In this document: piece after piece, positions 25,711-33,481 of the stretch
How the letters are laid out: every line of letters begins with the position of its first letter
Numbering within the stretch: position 1 is the first letter of the stretch
Assembly: GCA_017446775.1 (NCBI GenBank)
Contig: JAFSQE010000034.1
Location: forward strand, 1-64,000
Direction of reading: 5' to 3'
Source of the DNA: Bacteroidales bacterium
GTDB lineage: Bacteria > Bacteroidota > Bacteroidia > Bacteroidales > UBA932
DNA: 64,000 nt
Made by a program: the position numbers and the translations under genes
Notes under the pieces: model-generated
What the model was told of the DNA's origin: nothing
The model's database searches: none
Seen by the model: only the letters and a program-made list of their open reading frames with translations

Positions 25711-26750
25711 TGCGTAAGACGATAAAATCTTTTGCCGTGGGTGCGGCCCTTGCCGCGCTGATATTCTCATGTGCCAGATACGAAACAGAAGATAACCTTA
25801 CAGCGCAGAAGCGTATCCGCGAAGCGTGGATGAGGGTCAATCTCGGGCAGGTGCTGGAGCCCGACGAGAACGGACTCTATATCTTTGACAAGACGATTGG
25901 CACAGGAAGGGCCATTGGCGATACCTCTTTCTGCCTGTTGGATTATGTGGCCAGGGACCTGGACGGGAATTATACCAAATACACCACAGAAGAGGTGGCC
26001 CGGATAATGGGGACCTACAGCAAAACCAAATACTACAGCCCCGCGATAATCCAGATGGGCAAGTATTCTACCTATACGCCGGTTGAAAATCTGATCAAAG
26101 GGTTGAATGCTGGTGGCCACGTGCATTTCCTGCTCCCTCCCGATGCCACGACATACGATTACCCCAAAGATTTGCAGAAGTATTACAAATCTTATGGAAA
26201 CGATGGTACCGAACCGGACCTGAGCGAGAATCTCATTTACGACTTGAAAGTTGTAGAGGTTATTGATGATATCTATAAATATCAGATAGACAGGCTGGAA
26301 GATTATGCGGCGGAGCGGTATCACGGGGTGGATTCAATCTGCGAGGGGTTCTATATGGTCAAACTTAAAGAGAGTTCAAGGCAAAAAGATACCATCCCCA
26401 GCGGCACGAGCGTCAAGGTGCGTTATATAGGCAAACTGCTGGACGATTTCTGCTTTGATACCAATATCCAGGACAGCGCAAAGGTCTACGGCCTCTACAA
26501 TGTGGGCAATACTTACAGCGCCCTTTCGGTGACCTATTATCCCGATGGCTATACTACCGACAGCGATGGCAATAGAACTTATAGCAGCGATGTTATAAAA
26601 GGTTTTGCCATGGCTGTGGGGCGCATGAAATACAGCGAAGAGGCGATCGCCTTCTTCTGGTCTAACTTTGCCTACGGCTCTTCGTCTGCCGACGGCTATC
26701 CTGCCTACGCTCCGATGTGCTTCTACCTCAAGGTAGAGGAGAAGGAGTAG
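25710..26750 (+). CDS. FKBP-like lipoprotein, two FKBP-type domains
   Basis: 346 residues, lipobox IFSC (Cys near 21). Two diverged FKBP-like segments: about 75-190 (FCLLDYVARDLDG, VENLIKGLNAGGHVHFLLPPDATTYDY, LIYDLKVVEV) and about 225-345 (GTSVKVRYIGKLLDDFCFDTN, VIKGFAMAVGRMKYSEEAIAFFWSNFAYG, MCFYLKVEEKE). Several isomerase-site aromatics appear altered, so it may be mainly a chaperone (inference). The start overlaps the previous stop by 1 nt. Confidence 0.7.
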   Translation: MRKTIKSFAVGAALAALIFSCARYETEDNLTAQKRIREAWMRVNLGQVLEPDENGLYIFDKTIGTGRAIGDTSFCLLDYVARDLDGNYTKYTTEEVARIMGTYSKTKYYSPAIIQMGKYSTYTPVENLIKGLNAGGHVHFLLPPDATTYDYPKDLQKYYKSYGNDGTEPDLSENLIYDLKVVEVIDDIYKYQIDRLEDYAAERYHGVDSICEGFYMVKLKESSRQKDTIPSGTSVKVRYIGKLLDDFCFDTNIQDSAKVYGLYNVGNTYSALSVTYYPDGYTTDSDGNRTYSSDVIKGFAMAVGRMKYSEEAIAFFWSNFAYGSSSADGYPAYAPMCFYLKVEEKE

Positions 26751-26762
26751 TATTACCATCCG

Positions 26763-27449
26763 ATGAAAAGAATAGCAGCACTACTCCTTACATTTTTTCT
26801 GACAACATGTTTCCTGACGGCGCAGGAACCGTTTTTCTGCGTTACGCCCGGAACGGTCCAATACTATGAGCGCTGCCGCCTCAAGACAGGGAAACTCACA
26901 CAGACAACCTTGTTCGAGATAAAAACTGTAGAGAAGAAGAAAGATGGCAGGCGGGCAAAGTATTTTGTGACGATGAAAGACCACTGGGGCAAAGACATCT
27001 TTGGCGGCAGGACAGCACTTGCCGTGGATATTGATGCCATCAGCGACACGCATATGAACTTTGGCGAGTTTATAAAGTGTTTTGCCCAGAATATCCTTGG
27101 TGACATCAAGATTACAAGCAAGGGGAATGCGGCGCTGCTCCCCTCCGGAATGAGACCCGGTGACATTTTGCCGGATGCCCACTGCGAGGTTAGCTGGGGG
27201 ATTCTGAGCCTTGTTATAGATGTGATAGACCGTAAAGTGCTGCGCTGTGAGACCATAACCACGCCTGCCGGCACATTCGAGTGTGTTGTGGCCCGCGAGC
27301 ACAAGATTGAAAACGGACCGTTTCATTACGGGGATGAGTGGTCAGATACCTGGTATGCCAGGGGGGTGGGATATGTAAGGCATGATACCTTAAACAAGAA
27401 AATGGAGCCCATCGAGTCGGAAATATTGATAAGACGAGAACTTAAATGA
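26763..27449 (+). CDS. Secreted protein, DUF3108-like
   Basis: 228 residues with a signal peptide (cleavage after FLTAQ). The body is beta-rich with FFCVTPGTVQYYERCRLKTGKL, ITTPAGTFECVVAREHKI and a terminal TWYARGVGYVRHDTLNKKMEP strand. This fits DUF3108/TapB-like periplasmic proteins with the recurrent TPAGTFEC...W..GVGYVR pattern. Precise function unknown. It overlaps the next gene by 4 bp (ATGA). Confidence 0.6.
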   Translation: MKRIAALLLTFFLTTCFLTAQEPFFCVTPGTVQYYERCRLKTGKLTQTTLFEIKTVEKKKDGRRAKYFVTMKDHWGKDIFGGRTALAVDIDAISDTHMNFGEFIKCFAQNILGDIKITSKGNAALLPSGMRPGDILPDAHCEVSWGILSLVIDVIDRKVLRCETITTPAGTFECVVAREHKIENGPFHYGDEWSDTWYARGVGYVRHDTLNKKMEPIESEILIRRELK

Positions 27450-28222
27450 TTGCGTTGCGACCCTTTGCACTCCTTGTCCTGATTTTCACTTTTTTAATTC
27501 CGGCAGAAAGCCTGTCCCAGTCGCTGTACGATATACCGGCTGCGCAGTCAGCCTGTACTATCGACAGTCTCGCCCATCATTCCCTGACGGCAGAAAGCCG
27601 GATTTCCGGGCCGGATTGTTGCGGTTTGATTGCCGATGCCGAATTCGGCCGGCAGCCGGGAGGTTTCCTTTTTGGCAATGATGGAACTTTCCTTACCCGC
27701 TTGGTGCTGCCTGATTTTGACGGTTGCGTGGTGATGCTGCAGGAGGATGGGGAAGATCCGGTCGTAGCCCGGCTTGCCGACCCCGTACACGACCCGGAAA
27801 GTATCGGCAACGATATCCGCCTGCGCCTTGTAACCGGCGACCGCATCGTGGGGAGCCTGGACACTGCCGGCGTGATGCCAGGCGACCAGCATTGCGGTGT
27901 TATCGCGGGCTTTATGTTTCTGGCGTCCAATAGTTATTATTACGGACCGCTGGACTTTGCCAGAAACGGGTTGCACGACATCCATCCCAACGAACTGTAC
28001 TTGACCCACAGCCGCAAAGAGGGGTTCGTGGCGCACAACATATACAACTTCGGGAATTTTCTCTGGGGTGCAGCGGCCCATGGCGTCGGTGTGCCTCTGC
28101 TTATCGCAAGGATAGGCGCCCATATCCATAACCTCTATCACAGACACGGTCGTCTCGACTCATCTGACGATCAGTTCTCCATTGGCTGTGGATACCACTG
28201 GGACACTCCGGCCATGGAATAA
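27446..28222 (+). CDS. Secreted hypothetical protein with C-terminal toxin-44-like motif
   Basis: 258 residues with a signal peptide (IPAESLSQS). The middle is unassigned. The C-terminal 80 residues contain NIYNFGNFLWGAAAHGVGVP and, near the end, DSSDDQFSIGCGYHWD. These resemble from memory the FGN-x3-GA...G and D-x2-DQ-x2-I-x2-G-x-x-Y pattern of the polymorphic-toxin type 44 (Ntox44) family. No immunity-like gene or secretion module is adjacent, so a housekeeping relative is equally possible. It closes the nrnA-FKBP operon and is followed by a bidirectional terminator. Confidence 0.5.
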   Translation: MIALRPFALLVLIFTFLIPAESLSQSLYDIPAAQSACTIDSLAHHSLTAESRISGPDCCGLIADAEFGRQPGGFLFGNDGTFLTRLVLPDFDGCVVMLQEDGEDPVVARLADPVHDPESIGNDIRLRLVTGDRIVGSLDTAGVMPGDQHCGVIAGFMFLASNSYYYGPLDFARNGLHDIHPNELYLTHSRKEGFVAHNIYNFGNFLWGAAAHGVGVPLLIARIGAHIHNLYHRHGRLDSSDDQFSIGCGYHWDTPAME

Positions 28223-28254
28223 AAAAACGACCTCCCGCGAAGGAGGCCGTTTTT
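28223..28254. terminator. Bidirectional intrinsic terminator
   Basis: AAAAACG-A-CCTCC / GGAGG-C-CGTTTTT with a 6-nt loop, between convergent genes. Confidence 0.8.
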
Positions 28255-28272
28255 CTTCTGCAGCATTCTGCT

Positions 28273-29274
28273 TTACTCTGCCTTGCCGTCGGAACCAAGC
28301 ACATTCACAATCTTGTGGATGTAGAGCTTCTTCATGTTGTCGCGGGCGGGGCCCAGGTATTTGCGGGGGTCGAACTCGGCCGGCTTCTCGTCGAATACGC
28401 GGCGTACGGCTGCGGTCATTGCCAGACGGGAGTCGGAGTCGATGTTGATCTTGCAGACTGCGCTCTTTGCAGCCTTGCGGAGCTGCTCCTCGGGGATGCC
28501 GACAGCTGCCTGGAGCTTGCCGCCGTGTGAGTTGATGGTGTCAACCTCGTCCTGAGGAACTGAAGATGAACCGTGAAGTACGATGGGGAAGCCGGGGAGC
28601 TTTTTCTCTACCTCTGCAAGCACGTCAAATGCCAGCGGCGGGGGAACCAGACGTCCGGTAGCTGGATCTACGGTGCACTGCTCCGGTTTGAACTTGTATG
28701 CGCCGTGAGAAGTTCCGATAGAGATTGCGAGGGAGTCGCAACCGGTCTTGCTTACAAAGTCGATAACCTCTTCGGGCTTGGTGTAGTGGGATTCCTCTGC
28801 AGAAACCTCATCCTCTACGCCAGCCAGCACGCCGAGCTCGGCCTCTACGGTAACATCGTACTTGTGTGCGTACTCTACCACCTTCTTGGTGAGGGCAACG
28901 TTCTCGTCGTAAGGGAGAGAGCTGCCATCGATCATTACAGAAGAGAAGCCGAAATCAACGCAGCTCTTGCAAGTCTCAAAGCTGTCGCCGTGATCGAGGT
29001 GGAGGCAGATCTGGGGTTTCTCCCAACCAAGCTCCTTGGCATACTCTACAGCGCCCTGAGCCATGTAGCGCAGCAGGGTCTGGTTTGCGTATGCGCGGGC
29101 ACCCTTGCTCACCTGCAGGATAACGGGGCTCTTGGTCTCTGCGGCAGCCATGATGATGGCCTGCAGCTGCTCCATATTGTTAAAATTGAAAGCGGGGATT
29201 GCATATCCGCCGTCGATAGCCTTGGCAAACATCTCGCGGGTGTTTACAAGACCCAATTCTTTGTAAGAAACCAT
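28273..29274 (-). CDS. fba: Class II fructose-bisphosphate aldolase
   Basis: Zinc-dependent glycolytic and gluconeogenic aldolase, 333 residues. Zinc and active-site motifs: IPAFNFNNMEQ, ICLHLDHGDSFE (metal His and catalytic Asp), VEAELGVLAGVEDE, AISIGTSHGAYK, FPIVLHGSSSVP, KINIDSDSR. This is the longer class IIA/B form common in Bacteroidota. A TAAATTTG -7 box lies on the minus strand at 29324-29331, 49 bp before the ATG. It is divergent from gmk. Confidence 0.95.
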   Translation of the reverse strand: MVSYKELGLVNTREMFAKAIDGGYAIPAFNFNNMEQLQAIIMAAAETKSPVILQVSKGARAYANQTLLRYMAQGAVEYAKELGWEKPQICLHLDHGDSFETCKSCVDFGFSSVMIDGSSLPYDENVALTKKVVEYAHKYDVTVEAELGVLAGVEDEVSAEESHYTKPEEVIDFVSKTGCDSLAISIGTSHGAYKFKPEQCTVDPATGRLVPPPLAFDVLAEVEKKLPGFPIVLHGSSSVPQDEVDTINSHGGKLQAAVGIPEEQLRKAAKSAVCKINIDSDSRLAMTAAVRRVFDEKPAEFDPRKYLGPARDNMKKLYIHKIVNVLGSDGKAE

Positions 29275-29323
29275 AGTATGAATTATTAATTTAACTTTTG
29301 TAGATTGTCGTTTTCAGAGCACG

Positions 29324-29331
29324 CAAATTTA
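29324..29331 (-). promoter_or_regulatory. -7 box of fba
   Basis: TAAATTTG on the minus strand, 49 bp before the fba ATG. No clear TTTG lies 19 bp further upstream. Confidence 0.35.
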
Positions 29332-29354
29332 TACAAAATTCTTAATTTCGCCTT

Positions 29355-29912
29355 ATGAAACGGAAAGTAATAATTTTTTCAGCACCCTCCGGGAGCGGCA
29401 AGAGCACCGTGGTCAGTCACCTGATGAGCAAGTGCCCGATTCTGGAGCTCTCGATAAGCGCCACATCCCGCGCACCACGCGGCACAGAGCAGAACGGTGT
29501 GGAGTATTATTTCCTTACAAATGAAGAGTTCGAGAAGCGCATCGCGGCCGGCGAGTTTGTGGAGTACGAGCAGGTCTACAAGGGCGTATATTACGGCACC
29601 TTGAAAAGCGAGCTGGAGCGCATCTGGTCTAAGGGTCATATCATCGCCTTCGACGTAGATGTCAAGGGAGGCGTACATCTCAAGCAGATTTTTGGCGACG
29701 ACGCACTGTCGGTATTCATCAAGGCACCGTCGGTGGATGTTTTGCGCGAGCGGCTGCTACATCGTGCCACCGATTCGGCAGAGGCGATAGCGGAACGGGT
29801 TGCAAAGGCCACGGCAGAGTTGGAATACGAACCGCAGTTCGATTATGTGCTGGTGAACGACGATCTGGCGACCTGCCTTGCAGAGGCAGAGGGGCTGCTG
29901 GACAAATACTGA
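29355..29912 (+). CDS. gmk: Guanylate kinase
   Basis: Phosphorylates GMP to GDP. 185 residues with the P-loop APSGSGKST (about 10-18), GMP-binding SISATSRAPRGTEQNGVEYYF and EYEQVYKGVYYGT, and AFDVDVKGGVHLK. Stops at TGA 29910-29912. The following nadD sequence continues in the same frame directly after this stop, which is unusual (see nadD). Confidence 0.95.
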   Translation: MKRKVIIFSAPSGSGKSTVVSHLMSKCPILELSISATSRAPRGTEQNGVEYYFLTNEEFEKRIAAGEFVEYEQVYKGVYYGTLKSELERIWSKGHIIAFDVDVKGGVHLKQIFGDDALSVFIKAPSVDVLRERLLHRATDSAEAIAERVAKATAELEYEPQFDYVLVNDDLATCLAEAEGLLDKY

Positions 29913-29957
29913 ACTTCCCGCCGCCGGGTCGCGCTCTACTTTGGAACTTTCAACCCG

Positions 29958-30437
29958 ATGCACGCCGGGCATCTGGCCATCCTGCGTCATCTGTGCGCAG
30001 CCGGGTTCGATGCGGTGCGGATGGTGGTTTCTCCCGAAAGTCCGTTCAAGACAGGTGGCGATAATACCGCTGAAAGCCGTTTGGAGGCCGTGCGCGCCAA
30101 GGTGGCGGAATTAAATCTGCCGGCGCTGGTCAGCGACATCGAGTTTAGCCTGCCCAAGCCCAATTACACCATAAACACCCTGCGCGCGCTAAGCGAAGCG
30201 GAACCCGATACCGACTTTGTGATAGCGATGGGGGCCGACAATATTGCCGGCATAGAACGCTGGAGGCAGTGGGAGGATATCGTAAACGGATATGAAATCT
30301 GGGTCTATCCCCGCAAGGGATATGATGTAGAAGAAAAGTGCCGCACCCTTGGCGTGCGTTATATCGATGCCCCGCTGGTAAACATCTCCTCTACAGAGAT
30401 CCGCGAAGGCAAAGCCGATAAAGATTTAATGATATGA
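29958..30437 (+). CDS. nadD: Nicotinate-nucleotide adenylyltransferase, no canonical start codon for full-length protein
   Basis: Makes deamido-NAD from nicotinate mononucleotide. Family motifs: LYFGTFNPMHAGHLAIL (phosphate-binding GTFNP and HxGH), VVSPESPFK, FVIAMGADNIAGIERW, and the C-terminal ISSTEIR (usually SSTxIR). The first ATG (29958) lies inside the GTFNPMHAGH motif, so translation from it would remove the first beta strand and part of the ATP site. The conserved frame extends up to 29913, directly after the gmk TGA, with no ATG, GTG or TTG in between. Either a rare start, loss of the start codon, stop readthrough from gmk, or a sequence error. It ends with an ATGA overlap to the next gene. 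Confidence 0.75.
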   Translation: MHAGHLAILRHLCAAGFDAVRMVVSPESPFKTGGDNTAESRLEAVRAKVAELNLPALVSDIEFSLPKPNYTINTLRALSEAEPDTDFVIAMGADNIAGIERWRQWEDIVNGYEIWVYPRKGYDVEEKCRTLGVRYIDAPLVNISSTEIREGKADKDLMI

Positions 30438-31138
30438 TATACGAAGAACTGCCTGCCGACCTGTACTCAGATATCGCTTCCCGCATCCTTTATGAGGATA
30501 ACCACGTGCTTGTAATAAACAAACGGGTGGGGGAGATCGTGCAGGGCGACAAGACGGGCGACTAGCCGCTTTGCGATACACTCAAGGTCTTTATAGCGCA
30601 GCGCGACGGCAAGCCGGGCCACGTATTCATGGGGGTGCCGCACCGCCTGGACAGGCCCGTGAGCGGGGTCGCCCTGTTCGCCAAGACATCCAAGGCGCTG
30701 GAACGGTTAAACGAAGCGTTCCGTACAGGTGATGTGCACAAGACCTACTGGGCACTGACCTGCGCCGCCCCGCAGCCGGAGCAGGGAGAGCTTACGGACA
30801 TGCTGCTCCGCAACGAGAAACAGAACAAGTCGTATATCTGCAAGAGCGGCAATCCGGCAGCCAAACAGGCGCGCCTGCGCTATAGTACTATCCGCCGGTT
30901 CGACCGATATACGCTGGTTGAGGTGGAACTTCTCACCGGACGTCATCATCAGATCCGCTGTCAACTGTCCGGCATCGGCTGCCCGATCAAGGGCGATTTG
31001 AAGTACGGGGCGCCGCGCAGCAACCGCGACGGTGGCATCAGCCTGCATGCGCGCAGTATCGTCTTTATCCATCCAACCCGCCGGGAACCTGTCACCGTGG
31101 TGGCTCCGGTTGCCTGGCCGCCCTTCATCCAGGAGTAA
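30434..31138 (+). pseudogene. RluA-type pseudouridine synthase interrupted by an in-frame amber codon
   Basis: The frame starts at ATG 30434 (overlapping the nadD stop) with YEDNHVLVINKRVGEIVQGD, the usual family N-terminus, then hits TAG at 30563-30565 (codon 44), and continues intact for 190 codons: GVPHRLDRPVSGVALFAKTSK with the catalytic Asp in HRLDRPVSG, TGRHHQIRCQLSGIGCPIKGDLKYG, and SLHARSIVFIHPTRREPV. Only one substitution is needed to restore it. A shorter start at 30629 would keep the catalytic motif but drop the N-terminus. TAG is used as a normal stop elsewhere here, so recoding is unlikely. Confidence 0.8.
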
Positions 31139-31162
31139 TTCCGCCCGCATATTCTGCCATTG

Positions 31163-31225
31163 TGTCAGTTTCTTTCCCGCTGGCATAATCTTCGTATTTT
31201 CTTCTGCCGAAACTTAAAACTGACA
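31163..31225 (+). promoter_or_regulatory. Putative dnaK control region
   Basis: Spaced inverted repeat TGTCAGTTT (31163-31171) and AAACTGACA (31217-31225). Between them is CTGGCATAATCTTCG (31180-31194), which resembles a sigma-54 -24/-12 element but has CG instead of GC at -12. No CIRCE element is visible. Confidence 0.3.
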
Positions 31226-31249
31226 AAAGAAATTTAAAATATTACAACT

Positions 31250-33223
31250 ATGGGAAAGATTATAGGAATTGACCTTGGTACTACCAACTCGTGCGTTGCC
31301 GTAATGGAAGGCAACGAGCCTGCCGTCATCATCAACTCTGAGGGCAAGCGTACAACCCCGTCCATCGTGGCATTCACCGACAACGGCGAGCGCAAAGTGG
31401 GCGACCCTGCAAAGCGTCAGGCAATCACCAACCCCCAGCGCACCATCTACTCTATCAAGAGGTTCATGGGCGAGACCTACTCTCGCGTGCAGCCTGAGAT
31501 TAACCGCGTGCCTTTTGCAGTTGAACGTGGCGACAATGATACTCCCCGCGTTAAGATAGACAACCGTCTGTATTCTCCTCAGGAGATTTCTGCAATGATC
31601 CTGCAGAAGATGAAAAAGACCGCAGAGGACTATCTGGGACAGACCGTAACAGAGGCTGTCATCACCGTGCCTGCATACTTCAGCGATTCTCAGCGCCAGG
31701 CTACCAAAGAGGCGGGCGAGATTGCCGGCCTCACCGTTAAGCGTATCATAAACGAGCCCACTGCGGCAGCGCTTGCATATGGCCTTGACAAGAAGAACAA
31801 GGATATGAAGGTGGCTGTGTTTGACCTTGGCGGCGGTACTTTCGATATCTCCATCCTGGAGCTGGGCGACGGCGTGTTTGAAGTTAAATCCACCAACGGT
31901 GACACCCACCTGGGCGGCGACGACTTCGACCACAAGATTATCGACTGGCTGGCAGAGGAGTTTATGAAAGATAACCCCGGCGTGGACCTGCGCAAGGACC
32001 CGATGGCTCTCCAGCGTCTTAAAGAGGCTGCAGAGAAGGCCAAGATAGAGCTCTCCAGCCAGACCACAGCAGAGATCAACCTGCCGTATATCATCCCCGT
32101 TGACGGTGTGCCCAAACACCTGGTAACCAACCTTAGCCGTGCCAAGTTCGAGGCTCTGTGCGACGGGCTTATCAACGCCACCATCGAGCCGTGCCGCAAG
32201 GCGCTTAAGGATGCAGGTCTGGAGGCTTCACAGATAGACGAAGTCCTTCTGGTGGGCGGTTCTACCCGTATCCCGGCCATCCAGGCTATCGTAGAGAAGT
32301 TCTTTGGCAAGGTGCCCAACAAGGGCGTCAACCCCGACGAAGTTGTGGCTGTGGGCGCATCTATCCAGGGCGGTGTGCTTGCAGGCGACGTGAAGGATGT
32401 CCTGCTGCTGGATGTCACTCCGCTTAGCCTGGGTATCGAGACCCTGGGCGGCGTGATGACCAAGCTCATCGATGCCAACACCACCATCCCGACCCGCAAG
32501 AGCGAGGTATTCTCTACCGCCAGCGACAATCAGCCTTCTGTACAGATCAATGTGCTGCAGGGCGAGCGTCCGATGGCGCGCGACAACAAGCAGATCGGTG
32601 TCTTCAATCTGGACGGTATCGCTCCCGCACCGCGTGGCATACCGCAGATCGAGGTGACATTCGATATCGATGCCAATGGTATCCTCAACGTTTCTGCAAA
32701 GGATAAATCCACCGGCAAAGAGCAGAAGATCCGTATCGAGGCATCTTCGGGCCTGTCCGATGCCGAGATCAAGCGTATGAGGGACGAGGCAAAGGCCAAC
32801 GAGGCTGCCGACAAGGCAAAGAAAGAACTTGTGGACAAGATCAACGCAGCCGATGCGATGATATTCCAGACAGAGAAGAACCTCAAGGAATATGGCGACA
32901 AGATTCCCGCAGACAAGCGTTCCGCTATCGACAGCGCACTGCAGGGGCTGAAGGATGCCCACAAGATTGCCAAGGACGAGTACGACGCAGGCCGCACCGT
33001 GCCCACCGACAAGCTCGATGCAGCATCCAAGACGCTGGAAGAGGCATGGCATGCAGCCAGCGAGGATATGGCCCGCGCAGCACAGGCTGGCCAGTCCGGC
33101 CCCGGCGCCGGCTTCAACCCCGGTGACGCAGGCTTCGGCGGCGCCAACCCCGGCGCCGGCTCCCAGGGCGGCTCCGATGCCCAGGGCAGCGCAGAAGATG
33201 TCGACTTCGAGGAGGTGAAATAA
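31250..33223 (+). CDS. dnaK: Chaperone protein DnaK (Hsp70)
   Basis: ATP-driven chaperone, 657 residues. N-terminal ATPase with [26 protein letters not shown] and VGGSTRIP; substrate-binding domain beginning [20 protein letters not shown]; helical lid; and a Gly/Pro/Ala-rich tail ending [15 protein letters not shown], comparable to the EEV-type end of many DnaKs. dnaJ and grpE are not adjacent. Strong codon constraint produces long antisense open frames here that are not real genes. Confidence 0.97.
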   Translation: MGKIIGIDLGTTNSCVAVMEGNEPAVIINSEGKRTTPSIVAFTDNGERKVGDPAKRQAITNPQRTIYSIKRFMGETYSRVQPEINRVPFAVERGDNDTPRVKIDNRLYSPQEISAMILQKMKKTAEDYLGQTVTEAVITVPAYFSDSQRQATKEAGEIAGLTVKRIINEPTAAALAYGLDKKNKDMKVAVFDLGGGTFDISILELGDGVFEVKSTNGDTHLGGDDFDHKIIDWLAEEFMKDNPGVDLRKDPMALQRLKEAAEKAKIELSSQTTAEINLPYIIPVDGVPKHLVTNLSRAKFEALCDGLINATIEPCRKALKDAGLEASQIDEVLLVGGSTRIPAIQAIVEKFFGKVPNKGVNPDEVVAVGASIQGGVLAGDVKDVLLLDVTPLSLGIETLGGVMTKLIDANTTIPTRKSEVFSTASDNQPSVQINVLQGERPMARDNKQIGVFNLDGIAPAPRGIPQIEVTFDIDANGILNVSAKDKSTGKEQKIRIEASSGLSDAEIKRMRDEAKANEAADKAKKELVDKINAADAMIFQTEKNLKEYGDKIPADKRSAIDSALQGLKDAHKIAKDEYDAGRTVPTDKLDAASKTLEEAWHAASEDMARAAQAGQSGPGAGFNPGDAGFGGANPGAGSQGGSDAQGSAEDVDFEEVK

Positions 33224-33224
33224 C

Positions 33225-33348
33225 GACGAGCTGAGAGCAAAGGCAAGCTTGTTTGCCTTTGCCGAAGCGAGGAAGTTATTGTGGATTTGCGAAGCAAAGC
33301 CAAAATAGTGACGAACCGAGTGCAATGCCAAGCTCGCTTGAGCATTGC
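33225..33348. repeat. Two related palindromic repeats downstream of dnaK
   Basis: Two about 27-nt direct repeats (33225-33251 and 33310-33336) agree at about 21 positions. Each opens a hairpin: GCAAAGGCAA/TTGCCTTTGC (33237-33262), and GCAATGCCAAGC with GCTTG-A-GCATTGC (33322-33348). They look like dispersed intergenic palindromes (REP-like). Otherwise the 258-bp gap holds only a terminator and the cas promoter region. Confidence 0.5.
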
Positions 33349-33351
33349 CGT

Positions 33352-33386
33352 AAAAAGGGTGACCGTTTTTTCGGCCACCCTTTTTT
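33352..33386. terminator. Intrinsic terminator between dnaK and the cas operon
   Basis: AAAAAGGGTG-a-CCG / CGG-c-CACCCTTTTTT around TTTTTT, a strong hairpin with a T run on the plus strand and an A run before it. Confidence 0.75.
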
Positions 33387-33453
33387 GCAAAAAATGACTA
33401 ACTTTATTAGAAATATTTTGAATATGTGTAGTAATTTTACGCACATAGCGCGT

Positions 33454-33461
33454 TAAATTTG
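33454..33461 (+). promoter_or_regulatory. -7 box of the cas operon
   Basis: TAAATTTG, 20 bp before the cas3 ATG (33482). No clear -33 TTTG at 19 bp spacing. Confidence 0.4.
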
Positions 33462-33481
33462 ACGAAAAAAATAGTAAGGCT

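Noticed and set aside
29910..30565. Stop-codon recoding (TGA or TAG read as sense)
   Set aside because: Both TGA (gmk, hisG) and TAG (rsmD copy 1, the second FKBP gene, the lipoprotein at 46129) terminate ordinary genes here.
31214..33331. Long antisense frames (about 300 and 367 codons) opposite dnaK
   Set aside because: Shadow frames caused by strong codon bias of dnaK; no family resemblance and no start context.
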